Below, piece by piece: positions 21,231 to 28,252 of a stretch of DNA of 32,056 bases. Numbering within the stretch: the first letter of the stretch is position 1; each line of letters opens with the position of its first letter. The stretch covers positions 1 through 32,056 of the forward strand of contig CALFBG010000098.1 in NCBI GenBank assembly GCA_937951685.1, read 5' to 3'. The notes beneath the pieces were generated by a model. That model was given only the letters and a program-made list of their open reading frames with translations, searched no databases and was not told where the DNA came from. This DNA comes from an uncultured Saprospiraceae bacterium. GTDB taxonomy: Bacteria > Bacteroidota > Bacteroidia > Chitinophagales > Saprospiraceae. The position numbers and the translations under genes were made by a program.

Positions 21231-23294
21231 TTATTGCACGATTAATCGCTGCGCTGGAATGATGAGTTCTGTATCTCCTAATTCATTCCAAGTTCTAATA
21301 TTTTCTTCAGTAGTGTTGTATCTTTTTGCGATGCTGTAAAGTGTATCGCCATCTTTTACAATGTGAACTTTACGCTTCGTGTTGGTATAAAACTCAACAT
21401 CTTCTGTCCCTTTTGAAACTAATCTTTCCGTTCCTTCTTCAAAGTTGCTGATACCGTTGTGGGATACCTGCGAATCAGCAGGGCAGTTGCAATCCTTGGT
21501 ACGTAACTTTTGTCCAGGTTTGATCGTCGCAGAAGTTAAACCATTCATGTGCATGATTTTTTCTGGTGTATAACCGTAACGCTTAGAGATTTGGTATAAG
21601 TTTTCTCCCGCTTTAACGATGTGTACTTCAGAATTATCAAACCCTTTTGATACCAATACTGGATCGGGAGCCGGACCACTTGGCTTAACCGCCTGTATTC
21701 TCAATTGCATACAAGTTTTAATCAGGTGCTTATTAGAAAGTTTATTCCATTTTTTAAGATCGTTGACCGTAACGTTGTAGGTACGAGCGAGGCTGTATAA
21801 AGTCTCGTTCTCTTGTACAACGTGAAAACCATAAGCTGCGGTAATCCCACAAATATTACTACTCGTTTGTGGTCTTGTGGTCGTTGTTGTAGTCGTAACT
21901 GGTGTCGTAGTAGTGGTATTAGGAACGCTGGTATTGGTATTTACAGCAATTGGGTTTCCGTTAGCCATGTAACCATTTCGATACGTTTGTCCTCCACAAG
22001 AACGATTGGCAGGTTGTCCTGTATTACGATCGATATATAATCCTCGGTCTAAATCTTTATAAATGCCACAAGAAGTTGTGGTAGTCGTCGGTGGTGTATA
22101 AGTATCCGTTACAACCGTATTTGTAGGTTGTTCTCCTCTCAAATAACCATTAATGTAAGTTAATCCACCAAAATCACCGTTGGCTGCTTGCCCCGTATTC
22201 CGATCAATATAGATACCACGATTTACATCTTTATAAACTTGATGCGTAAAGTTTGTGGTTGGCGTCGTTGAAGTTGAAGTAGAAGTAATGGTCGAACCGG
22301 TACTAGCGATTCCATTTCGATATACTTGACCACCACATTGACCTTCTGCGGGAAGATTCGTTGAGCGATCAATATAAATACCTTTGTCAACATCTTTGTA
22401 GATGTTGCTGCAAATAGAGTTGAAAGTTGTACCGTTGTTGGTTGTAGGATTTGTTCCGTTACTGGCGGTACCGTTGTTATTAGTATTGCCAGTCGTATTA
22501 CCAGCATTATTATTGCCATTATTACCCGCCATCAAGTTACCATTCGGCTTACTGAGTCGCTTGCTAGGATCAATACCTCGACAAATAGAACCTAAGTAGT
22601 CTTCGAGACTTTGGTCATCAATTTTTGCCAATTGTGATTGTCCAAAATCAGAGCTTTCGTCGTCTTGAATCGTTTTGACGTAAGTGATTCCTAAATCTGG
22701 AACAACTACAAAATCAGTAAAAGGGTTTTCGTAAACGTATGATACTTTTCGGAAAATATACTTTTTAGGACAGCTATTTTCAATACCTCGGAAGAAAACT
22801 TCGGTACCAGAACCTTGCGTTGCCAAATTGATATCTTTCGATAAAGTTTGCGAATAGTTATAAGCAAAGCCAAAGTCATTCGTTTCGTAAACCAATTCGT
22901 AAGGTGTTTTATTCACATAACTAGCTACGCGTACCGGAGAGACAAACGTCGTCTGACCGTATTGGTTCTTGGTAACGATATAGATTTGTGCATCTCCGTT
23001 ATTGATATCTTGTACTAAGCCATCATCTAAAGACAACTCTCCACAAGATTTGGTGTCACCAGGAAAATACTTTGACCCAGAGGCAGTTTCTTGACCAACT
23101 TCAAATATAATGGTCTCTTGATCGTTTAGTTTAAAGCGGTAAGCGACGTAAGGATTAGTAGAATAATCTTTGTTTAGTCGATACTCAAATCGTTCCATAC
23201 AGGAAGGATTGTATTGAATATAAACAGTGTTTGCTATGGCGGTAGAAGCCATAAATACACTGATCATCAATGTAAGAATCTTAGATAATTTCAT
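21231..23294 (-). CDS. Secreted LysM protein with three copies of a YKDxxRGxYIDR repeat
   Basis: 687 residues from ATG 23294 (MKLSKILTLMISVFMASTAIANT signal peptide); the frame is open to 23375, but those 27 codons precede the signal. The N-terminal region (24-250) is a beta-rich domain I do not recognise, with several cysteines. An Asn/Gly/Thr-rich linker leads to three repeats (about 298-330, 353-385, 409-443) of the form YKDVDRGIYIDRNTGQPAN-x4-GGQTYRNGY, separated by Thr-rich spacers. The C-terminus has three LysM modules (488-533, 556-600, 642-686; HIVKDGDTLYSIAKRYNTTEENIRTWN type), which bind peptidoglycan or related N-acetylglucosamine polymers. It probably sits in the periplasm, tethered to the cell wall. 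It is transcribed alone, divergent from the OmpA-domain gene, which would also contact peptidoglycan. Confidence 0.88.
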   Translation of the reverse strand: MKLSKILTLMISVFMASTAIANTVYIQYNPSCMERFEYRLNKDYSTNPYVAYRFKLNDQETIIFEVGQETASGSKYFPGDTKSCGELSLDDGLVQDINNGDAQIYIVTKNQYGQTTFVSPVRVASYVNKTPYELVYETNDFGFAYNYSQTLSKDINLATQGSGTEVFFRGIENSCPKKYIFRKVSYVYENPFTDFVVVPDLGITYVKTIQDDESSDFGQSQLAKIDDQSLEDYLGSICRGIDPSKRLSKPNGNLMAGNNGNNNAGNTTGNTNNNGTASNGTNPTTNNGTTFNSICSNIYKDVDKGIYIDRSTNLPAEGQCGGQVYRNGIASTGSTITSTSTSTTPTTNFTHQVYKDVNRGIYIDRNTGQAANGDFGGLTYINGYLRGEQPTNTVVTDTYTPPTTTTTSCGIYKDLDRGLYIDRNTGQPANRSCGGQTYRNGYMANGNPIAVNTNTSVPNTTTTTPVTTTTTTTRPQTSSNICGITAAYGFHVVQENETLYSLARTYNVTVNDLKKWNKLSNKHLIKTCMQLRIQAVKPSGPAPDPVLVSKGFDNSEVHIVKAGENLYQISKRYGYTPEKIMHMNGLTSATIKPGQKLRTKDCNCPADSQVSHNGISNFEEGTERLVSKGTEDVEFYTNTKRKVHIVKDGDTLYSIAKRYNTTEENIRTWNELGDTELIIPAQRLIVQ
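21966..22403 (-). repeat. Three in-gene repeats separated by Thr/Ser-rich spacers in the LysM gene
   Basis: Three units of about 100 bases encode IYKDVDKGIYIDRSTNLPAE, VYKDVNRGIYIDRNTGQAAN and IYKDLDRGLYIDRNTGQPAN, each followed by GG-x-Y-x-NG. Spacers are Thr-, Ser- and Asn-rich and differ in length. Copies 2 and 3 are closest to each other. Confidence 0.8.
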
Positions 23295-23693
23295 AGTGGT
23301 ACTATTTAGTGTGACTTTTAATGACTTTGACAAAAGTTTTTGGAGTACTACGGATAGGCCACGATGAGGTAGCAAGCGTTTTCTCCAGATTTAGTATGTT
23401 TCTTTCTTTTACAAATTTATGGCTTACTCTTTCATCAAAAGAAAATGCAAATGAATGTTTCTTTTGACTGTTTTTCAGCAAGTTCAGTATTAAAACCATC
23501 CCATTTATATTGGATTAGTGGATTTAATATTGAATAGTTTAGGCTGTTTCAAAAGCGCAAAGTAAGGCAAAAAAGGAAATAATGCAAATATAAAACAGCT
23601 AAAGATTAAGCGTTTAAATAACTAAAATTACTCTAATTTAAGGCTTTTTGGTATCTTTTTATAAAACCTTCGTTATTTATACAAAACTAATCC
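23295..23693. other. 399-base AT-rich divergent intergenic region
   Basis: It separates the LysM gene (minus) from the double-OmpA gene (plus). It contains the candidate LysM -7 box at 23414-23421. No gene and no strong hairpin are visible, and no TAnnTTTG stands at a good distance before the plus-strand gene, whose nearest look-alike is TATCTTTT at about 23652. Confidence 0.4.
23414..23421 (-). promoter_or_regulatory. Candidate -7 box for the LysM gene
   Basis: Minus strand 23421-23414 reads TAAATTTG, matching TAnnTTTG. A minus-strand TTG (23440-23438) lies 16 bases upstream, slightly short of the usual spacing. The leader would be about 113 bases. Confidence 0.35.
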
Positions 23694-24812
23694 ATGGATT
23701 TAAAGACCAAAATTGTACCATTGTTATTCTTGTTACTTGGATGCACAATGCTTTCTGCTCAAAATCAGGAGGATCGCACTACAACTGCTTCCGAAAAATT
23801 AATCTTTACTGAGCAAATTTATTTCGATTTTGCAAAAGCAGATTTACGCAGTTCTGACTTTCCCATTTTGTATCAAATCGACAGTTTATTAAGGGAAAAT
23901 CCAGCGCGCAGTCTACGAATTACCGCCCATACCGATGCCATTGGTAAAGATGAGGCGAATCAGAAGTTATCACTCAACCGTGCTCAGTCCGTTACACGCT
24001 TTTTTGAGCAACGCGGCATCTCTATGGATAATGTACAGTACGCGTACTTTGGAGAATCGGCTCCACAAGCTGCTAATACTTCCGATGAAGGACGACAACG
24101 CAATCGGAGAGCACAGCTGGAAGTAGTTGAAGTCTTAAGCTCTCCATCACCAAGCTTAGCCGCTCCACCGAAAACCAAACCGACCGCAAAATCATTAGTT
24201 CGACTTTCCGGACAAGTGCTCAATGATAGTGGGCTTCCTATTCAAGCCAAAGTAGTACTAAAGTCAAAGGACTTTCGAGATTCAACTTTTACGAAGGAAG
24301 ATGGTAAGTACAGTTTTGAAGTGCCGGACAGCACAGTCGTTGGCTTGGATATCTTCGCGGAGGGCTATTTTTTTGATAGTAAAATGCTACGCTTACTCCG
24401 CAATAAGTCTATGCCGCTCAAAAGTGTCCTTAAAAAAGCGGAATGTGGGGAATTATTTCCATTGCATAAGATGTACTTTTACGGTGATCAAGCAGTTTTA
24501 TTGCCACGGTCAAAGCCAGAATTAAAACGCTTATTGCAATTTATGGGGCTGAATAAAAAGCTAAGACTAGAGGTTGGTGGACACATCAATAAACCCTTCG
24601 TCAATCCCAAAAATTTGAGTCGCAAAGACAAGACATTGTCTGAGAATCGCGCTAAAATGGTGTATACCTTCCTTACTGAAAACGGAATTGCCGAAGATCG
24701 CTTGAGCTATAAAGGTTACGGTAACCAATTTATGATTTATCCCAAAACACGTAAAGAATCGGAAATGCGCCTGAATCGTAGGGTAGAACTAAAAGTAATT
24801 TGTAAGGATTAG
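23694..24812 (+). CDS. Protein with two OmpA-like domains around a carboxypeptidase-regulatory-like fold
   Basis: 372 residues with a signal peptide (LLFLLLGCTMLSAQ). Cys17 lies within the hydrophobic core; cleavage after SAQ22 is as likely as lipidation. First OmpA domain, about 38-146: IYFDFAKADL, ITAHTDAIGKDEANQKLSLNRAQSV with D81 and R96, and a closing RNRRAQLEV; the pair corresponding to D81/R96 holds diaminopimelate in peptidoglycan. Residues about 168-247 form a CarboxypepD_reg-like beta sandwich (RLSGQVLNDSGLPIQAKVVL... DGKYSFEVPDS). Second OmpA domain, about 254-370: it keeps SENRAKMVYTFLTENGI and RLNRRVEL but reads GGHINKPF where the family has GHTD, so its binding site looks changed. 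Probable function: anchoring the envelope to peptidoglycan. It converges on the response regulator gene with a 22-base gap. Confidence 0.9.
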   Translation: MDLKTKIVPLLFLLLGCTMLSAQNQEDRTTTASEKLIFTEQIYFDFAKADLRSSDFPILYQIDSLLRENPARSLRITAHTDAIGKDEANQKLSLNRAQSVTRFFEQRGISMDNVQYAYFGESAPQAANTSDEGRQRNRRAQLEVVEVLSSPSPSLAAPPKTKPTAKSLVRLSGQVLNDSGLPIQAKVVLKSKDFRDSTFTKEDGKYSFEVPDSTVVGLDIFAEGYFFDSKMLRLLRNKSMPLKSVLKKAECGELFPLHKMYFYGDQAVLLPRSKPELKRLLQFMGLNKKLRLEVGGHINKPFVNPKNLSRKDKTLSENRAKMVYTFLTENGIAEDRLSYKGYGNQFMIYPKTRKESEMRLNRRVELKVICKD

Positions 24813-24834
24813 CCGAAGAAATGCCTAACGTTGC

Positions 24835-25491
24835 TTACTTAGAAGCATTTTTGCTATCAATAATGCCGTGTTCAACGGCGTAGAGAATGAGCTCTGAACT
24901 AGTACTTAATTCCAATTTCTTCATGATGTTTTTACGATGGGTATAAACGGTGTGCGTACTGATATTGAGTAATTGAGCGATTTCCTTGGCAATATGACCT
25001 TTTGCGATGAGGTAGACCACTTCGCGTTCTCGGACGGAGAGTGGCGTCGGTGCACAATTTTCTACTTTGGGAAATGATTTCTGCATGATATAGTCAAGCA
25101 CTTTATTACAAAAGAACTTCTCTCCTTTGGCCGTTGCCGTAATGGCGTCGAAAATCTCTTCCTCGTTGCAGGATTTAGTGAGGTAACTATTTACCCCCAA
25201 CTCAAGCGCGTGGTAAATAGATTGCTTATCATTGTCGGCACTAATGACTAAAATCTTAGTTTGAGGAGCAATGTTTTTGAGCTTGGTAATGGTTTCGCAG
25301 CTAAAAGTATCTTCTTGTTTGTAATCTAAAATGACGACGTCAATCGTTTCGTTCTTTACCAAGGTCAATAGTTCTTCCTCTTCTTCGGCGTCCCCAATGA
25401 TATCAATATTTTTCTTTTCAGCAATCAAATGCGCTAAGCCTACTCGAATGAGAAACTGAGAATCTGCAATGGCGATAGAAATAGCTGACAT
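24835..25491 (-). CDS. Orphan NarL/FixJ-type response regulator (REC + LuxR HTH)
   Basis: 218 residues. The receiver domain (1-120) has acidic D10, phosphoacceptor D56 (VVILDY), the switch Ser in LVISAD and K106 in SYLTKS. The LuxR-type helix-turn-helix spans about 148-210 (LSVREREVVYLIAKGHIAKEIAQLLNISTHTVYTHRKNIMKKL). Only one acid is seen where many receivers have two (IAIADSQ), but the phosphoacceptor set is otherwise complete, so phosphorylation is plausible. No histidine kinase lies within the window. Start is ATG 25491; upstream is a 586-base gene-free region in the divergent direction from purM. It does not obviously regulate its neighbours. Confidence 0.93.
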   Translation of the reverse strand: MSAISIAIADSQFLIRVGLAHLIAEKKNIDIIGDAEEEEELLTLVKNETIDVVILDYKQEDTFSCETITKLKNIAPQTKILVISADNDKQSIYHALELGVNSYLTKSCNEEEIFDAITATAKGEKFFCNKVLDYIMQKSFPKVENCAPTPLSVREREVVYLIAKGHIAKEIAQLLNISTHTVYTHRKNIMKKLELSTSSELILYAVEHGIIDSKNASK

Positions 25492-25659
25492 TTACGGTGT
25501 TTTGTTACTAGCGCTTGGATAAAAGGATGCTTTAGGAATCCCTGTAATGTAGACTTAATCTAAATAGTGCGAATATAGACTATAAGCGATGGAATTCAAA
25601 ATAATAGAATGCCTTTCCTAAGATATTTTTGGTAGGTGAAAATAGATTAGAAATTTGAG

Positions 25660-25688
25660 GAAAAAGCGCGAACAAAAGTTCGTTTTTC
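25660..25688. terminator. Bidirectional terminator-like hairpin, orphan
   Basis: CGAAC-AAAA-GTTCG (25669-25682) is flanked by AAAAA and TTTTTC, which pair further after a three-base bulge. On the plus strand it ends in TTTTT. No plus-strand gene lies upstream in this stretch, so it would end either a short untranslated RNA or readthrough. Confidence 0.5.
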
Positions 25689-25781
25689 TTGTTTGTTGTA
25701 ATCCTAGATTTAAGGGTGTTTTATCGGGAGTAGTCTGGTGAGTGTTTTGGATTGATATTTGAGTATTTTTGCTTCCAAAAG

Positions 25782-25824
25782 AATGCGCTTACCAAAGTTA
25801 AGATCAAACTTTAATAAGCGCATT
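25782..25824 (+). ncRNA. Candidate structured RNA hairpin with an upstream -7-like box
   Basis: AATGCGCTTA (25782-25791) pairs with TAAGCGCATT (25815-25824), and AAAGTT (25794-25799) pairs with AACTTT (25807-25812) inside it, leaving a CC/AA internal loop and loop AAGATCA. TATTTTTG at 25764-25771 fits the Bacteroidota -7 box, and a TTG 14 bases further up is closer than usual. Transcription would begin close to the stem. There is no clear U tract after it. No known RNA family is recognised. Confidence 0.35.
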
Positions 25825-26024
25825 TGTACACAATAGCTTTACTTTTCATCAACTAAATTCGTAGATTTTTTATTCGTTTTCAAGTCAGAATGAATGGCAG
25901 CGCAGTTGTGCTGTACGAATGCTGCTTTTGAATGAGTAAAAGACTAGCATAGCGTCTATGCTTGCTGCTCGTTGGTCATAGATTAAGCCAAGATTTAGGC
26001 TTCCGCCAAATAATCGAGCCTAAT

Positions 26025-26056
26025 TTGTAAATGTCTAGCTGAAAATTGTACCTTTA
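26025..26056 (+). promoter_or_regulatory. Promoter candidate for purM
   Basis: TTG at 26025-26027 and TACCTTTA at 26049-26056 (one mismatch to TAnnTTTG) are separated by 21 bases, and the purM ATG lies 21 bases after the box. The predicted leader is therefore very short, and the hairpins further upstream would not be part of this transcript. Confidence 0.45.
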
Positions 26057-26077
26057 GGCACGAAATTAAACACGTCT

Positions 26078-27250
26078 ATGTCTGAGAAATATAAATACGA
26101 ACTCCGTGGTGTTTCCGCCACTAAAGATGAAGTTCACGCTGCCATCAAAAATCAAGATAAAGGTCTTTTTCCGAATGCATTTTGCAAGATTCTTCCCGAT
26201 GTAGTCGGAAACGATCCTGCTTACTGTAATCTTATGCACGCTGATACCGCAGGTACGAAGACGAGTATCGCTTATATGGATTGGAAGGAAACGGGAAACG
26301 ATCAGATCTGGCGGGGTATCGCGCAGGATGCAATCGTGATGAACCTTGACGATATGGCTTGCGTCGGTTGTGTAGATCATATTGTACTTTCTTCGACGAT
26401 CGGTCGGAATAAGCAATTGATTTCTGGAGCTGTTATCCAGCAAATTATTGAGTCGGCACAAAGTTTTACCGAAACGATGTCCAAGCACGGCGTCGGAATT
26501 CACCTAGCCGGAGGAGAAACGGCAGACGTTGGAGATGTGGTGCGGAGCATCGACGTCGGTTACACTGCTTTTGCGCGGATGAAGCGCGAGGATTTAATCG
26601 TTAATGATGTTCAAGATGGAGACGTTATTGTCGGTGTCGCCTCTTATGGTCAAGCGACTTACGAATCGGTTTATAATAGTGGTATTGGTAGTAACGGTTT
26701 GACTTCCGCTCGACATGATGTTTTGCGAAAATCTTACGCCAAAGACTTTCCCGATAGTTTTGATCCGAATATTGTGCCTGCTGTTGTTTATACGGGAAGT
26801 AAATCCCTACAAGATGTCGTTGAATATGATGGTCAGTCCTACCGAGTAGGAGATTTATTGCTTTCGCCCACGAGAACTTACCTTCCCGTGATTAAAGCAG
26901 CCTTGGATCAATTTCGATCGCATATTAATGGGATGATTCACAATACCGGTGGCGGTCAAACGAAAGTGCTCAAGTTTGTAGAAAATAAACACATCATCAA
27001 AGACAATTTAATTGCCTTGCCGCCAGTTTTCAAATTGATTAAAGAAGAATCGGGTACCGACTGGAAAGAATTGTATCAAGTTTTCAATATGGGCTGTCGC
27101 CTTGAATTTTATCTGCCGGCTGCACAGGCGCCCGCGCTCGTGGAATTGGTAAAAAATTTTGGGATCGACGCGCAAATAATTGGTCGCGTAGAAGCTGCCG
27201 ACACCAATAAATTAACCCTAGAAAGTCCTTTCGGTCAGTATACTTACTAG
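26078..27250 (+). CDS. purM: Phosphoribosylformylglycinamidine cyclo-ligase (AIR synthase), long Bacteroidota form
   Basis: Catalyses the ATP-dependent ring closure of FGAM to AIR, the fifth step of purine synthesis, in the cytoplasm. 390 residues, longer than the roughly 345 of the E. coli enzyme, and of the form I know from Bacteroides and relatives: RGVSATKDEVHAAIKNQDKGLFPNAFCKI, HADTAGTKTS (54-63, the substrate/ATP loop), WRGIAQDAIVMNLDDMACVG (78-97), LSSTIGRNK, GGETADVGD (145-153), GVASYGQATYES, GSNGLTSARHDV, LLLSPTRTYLPV, HNTGGGQTKVL, FNMGCRLEFY and AQIIGRVEA. All ATP-binding and Gly-rich elements are in place. ATG 26078 fits the conserved N-terminus. The VOC lipoprotein gene follows 45 bases later. 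No other purine gene is in the window. Confidence 0.95.
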   Translation: MSEKYKYELRGVSATKDEVHAAIKNQDKGLFPNAFCKILPDVVGNDPAYCNLMHADTAGTKTSIAYMDWKETGNDQIWRGIAQDAIVMNLDDMACVGCVDHIVLSSTIGRNKQLISGAVIQQIIESAQSFTETMSKHGVGIHLAGGETADVGDVVRSIDVGYTAFARMKREDLIVNDVQDGDVIVGVASYGQATYESVYNSGIGSNGLTSARHDVLRKSYAKDFPDSFDPNIVPAVVYTGSKSLQDVVEYDGQSYRVGDLLLSPTRTYLPVIKAALDQFRSHINGMIHNTGGGQTKVLKFVENKHIIKDNLIALPPVFKLIKEESGTDWKELYQVFNMGCRLEFYLPAAQAPALVELVKNFGIDAQIIGRVEAADTNKLTLESPFGQYTY

Positions 27251-27295
27251 TTGGATGTAAAATACTCGGAAGTTTTAGACAAATGAGATAGGAAT

Positions 27296-28105
27296 ATGAA
27301 ATTAGCTATTCTTCTGTGTTTAACCTTGCTGCTAACTAGCTGTACTAGTAACGAAGCACCAACAGGTAGTGAGGAAGTATCAACACTAGGAATAGATCAT
27401 ATAAATGTATGGGTAAAGGATCCCATCAAAGCCAAAGCGGAATTAGAACGTTTGGGATTCACCGCAGTTCCTGATTCCCTTTCACAAATTCATCATGGAC
27501 AAGGAACTACGGGGCGCTATTTTTATTTTCTAAATATCTACTTGGAGCTGATTTATGTTTACGATGAGGTAATATTTCAGGAGAATGCAAACTCAAATCC
27601 AGCGTTAGATTTTATCGAAAGATCAAATAGCCCAGAGAATGGATATTTACCCTTTGGGATTGCCTTAAAAATGGATAATTATGACAAAACAAAAATTCCA
27701 TTTGCAACGGTGAGCTATCACCAAGACTGGATGGGCGAAGGAAATAATATTTATGCCGCCCAAAGTGCTAAGCTCAAAAAAGCCGAACCCTCCGTTTTTG
27801 TGATTTATCCTGAGATTGAATATGAAAAGTTTGAAAATCTAGATAGTTTAAAAAGGATACCAGACGAATATTCCATTTGGAGAGCATTTTACCAGCATGA
27901 AAATGGAGCAGAAAAAATATCAAAGATTAAGATTTATACGGATCAATTAGATCAAGAGAGTAGCACGATTAAAAATATTAATACAATTGAAAATGTAGCA
28001 ATTAAAGTGGGGAAAGAACAGCTAATGGAATTATACTTCGATGATCACAGACAAAAAAAAACCTACGATTTGAGACCAACTATTCCATTGATCCTACATT
28101 TGTAA
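27296..28105 (+). CDS. Lipoprotein with a glyoxalase/VOC-type domain
   Basis: 269 residues; lipoprotein signal with lipobox LLTSC (Cys16). After a short linker the sequence starts like a VOC/Glyoxalase_3 domain: GIDHINVWVKDPIKAKAELERLGFTAVPD... HHGQGTTGRYFYFLNIYLELIYVYDE, followed by a second half ending IENVAIKVGKEQLMELYFDDHRQKKTYDLRPTIPLILHL, as in the double beta-alpha-beta-beta-beta fold. His and Glu residues in LELIYV and the opening IDHINV are in the usual metal-ligand positions, but activity is unknown; secreted lipoprotein members of this superfamily are poorly studied. It begins 45 bases after purM with no terminator seen between, so readthrough from purM is possible. Confidence 0.8.
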   Translation: MKLAILLCLTLLLTSCTSNEAPTGSEEVSTLGIDHINVWVKDPIKAKAELERLGFTAVPDSLSQIHHGQGTTGRYFYFLNIYLELIYVYDEVIFQENANSNPALDFIERSNSPENGYLPFGIALKMDNYDKTKIPFATVSYHQDWMGEGNNIYAAQSAKLKKAEPSVFVIYPEIEYEKFENLDSLKRIPDEYSIWRAFYQHENGAEKISKIKIYTDQLDQESSTIKNINTIENVAIKVGKEQLMELYFDDHRQKKTYDLRPTIPLILHL

Positions 28106-28252
28106 TTTAGGGTAAAACATAGAGCGCAGCAATTCACAGAAATGGGTTGAGGGCGTAGTTCAAAAGCAGAAAATAACAGACAAAAAGCCGATTTTTATTT
28201 TAAAACAACTTCTACACAAAAGGTTTTTTGTACCAAAGATGTCTACAGAAAA

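Larger units (their letters stand above)
25492..26077. other. 586-base gene-free region with several hairpins before purM
   Basis: No convincing coding frame. It holds, from left to right: a terminator-like stem (25660-25688), a -7-like box TATTTTTG (25764-25771), a two-part hairpin (25782-25824), a short stem AGCATAG/CTATGCT (25946-25962), and a GCCTAA element (26018-26023) that could pair with TTAGGC either upstream (25995-26000) or downstream (26054-26059). The purM promoter candidate is at its right end. The concentration of stems suggests one or more untranslated RNAs, but no known RNA family is recognised. Confidence 0.45.

Noticed and set aside
21966-22403. Possible CRISPR-like array because of regular repeats
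   Set aside because: The repeats are protein-coding, imperfect and in frame within the LysM gene; there are no cas genes or uniform spacers.
22402-22599. Leu/Val/Pro-rich plus-strand frame opposite the LysM gene
   Set aside because: It mirrors the Asn/Gly/Thr-rich linker on the other strand, so the hydrophobic look is an artefact of low complexity.
26066-26503. 145-residue minus-strand frame overlapping purM
   Set aside because: purM is strongly supported in the other direction; this frame has no motif or promoter.
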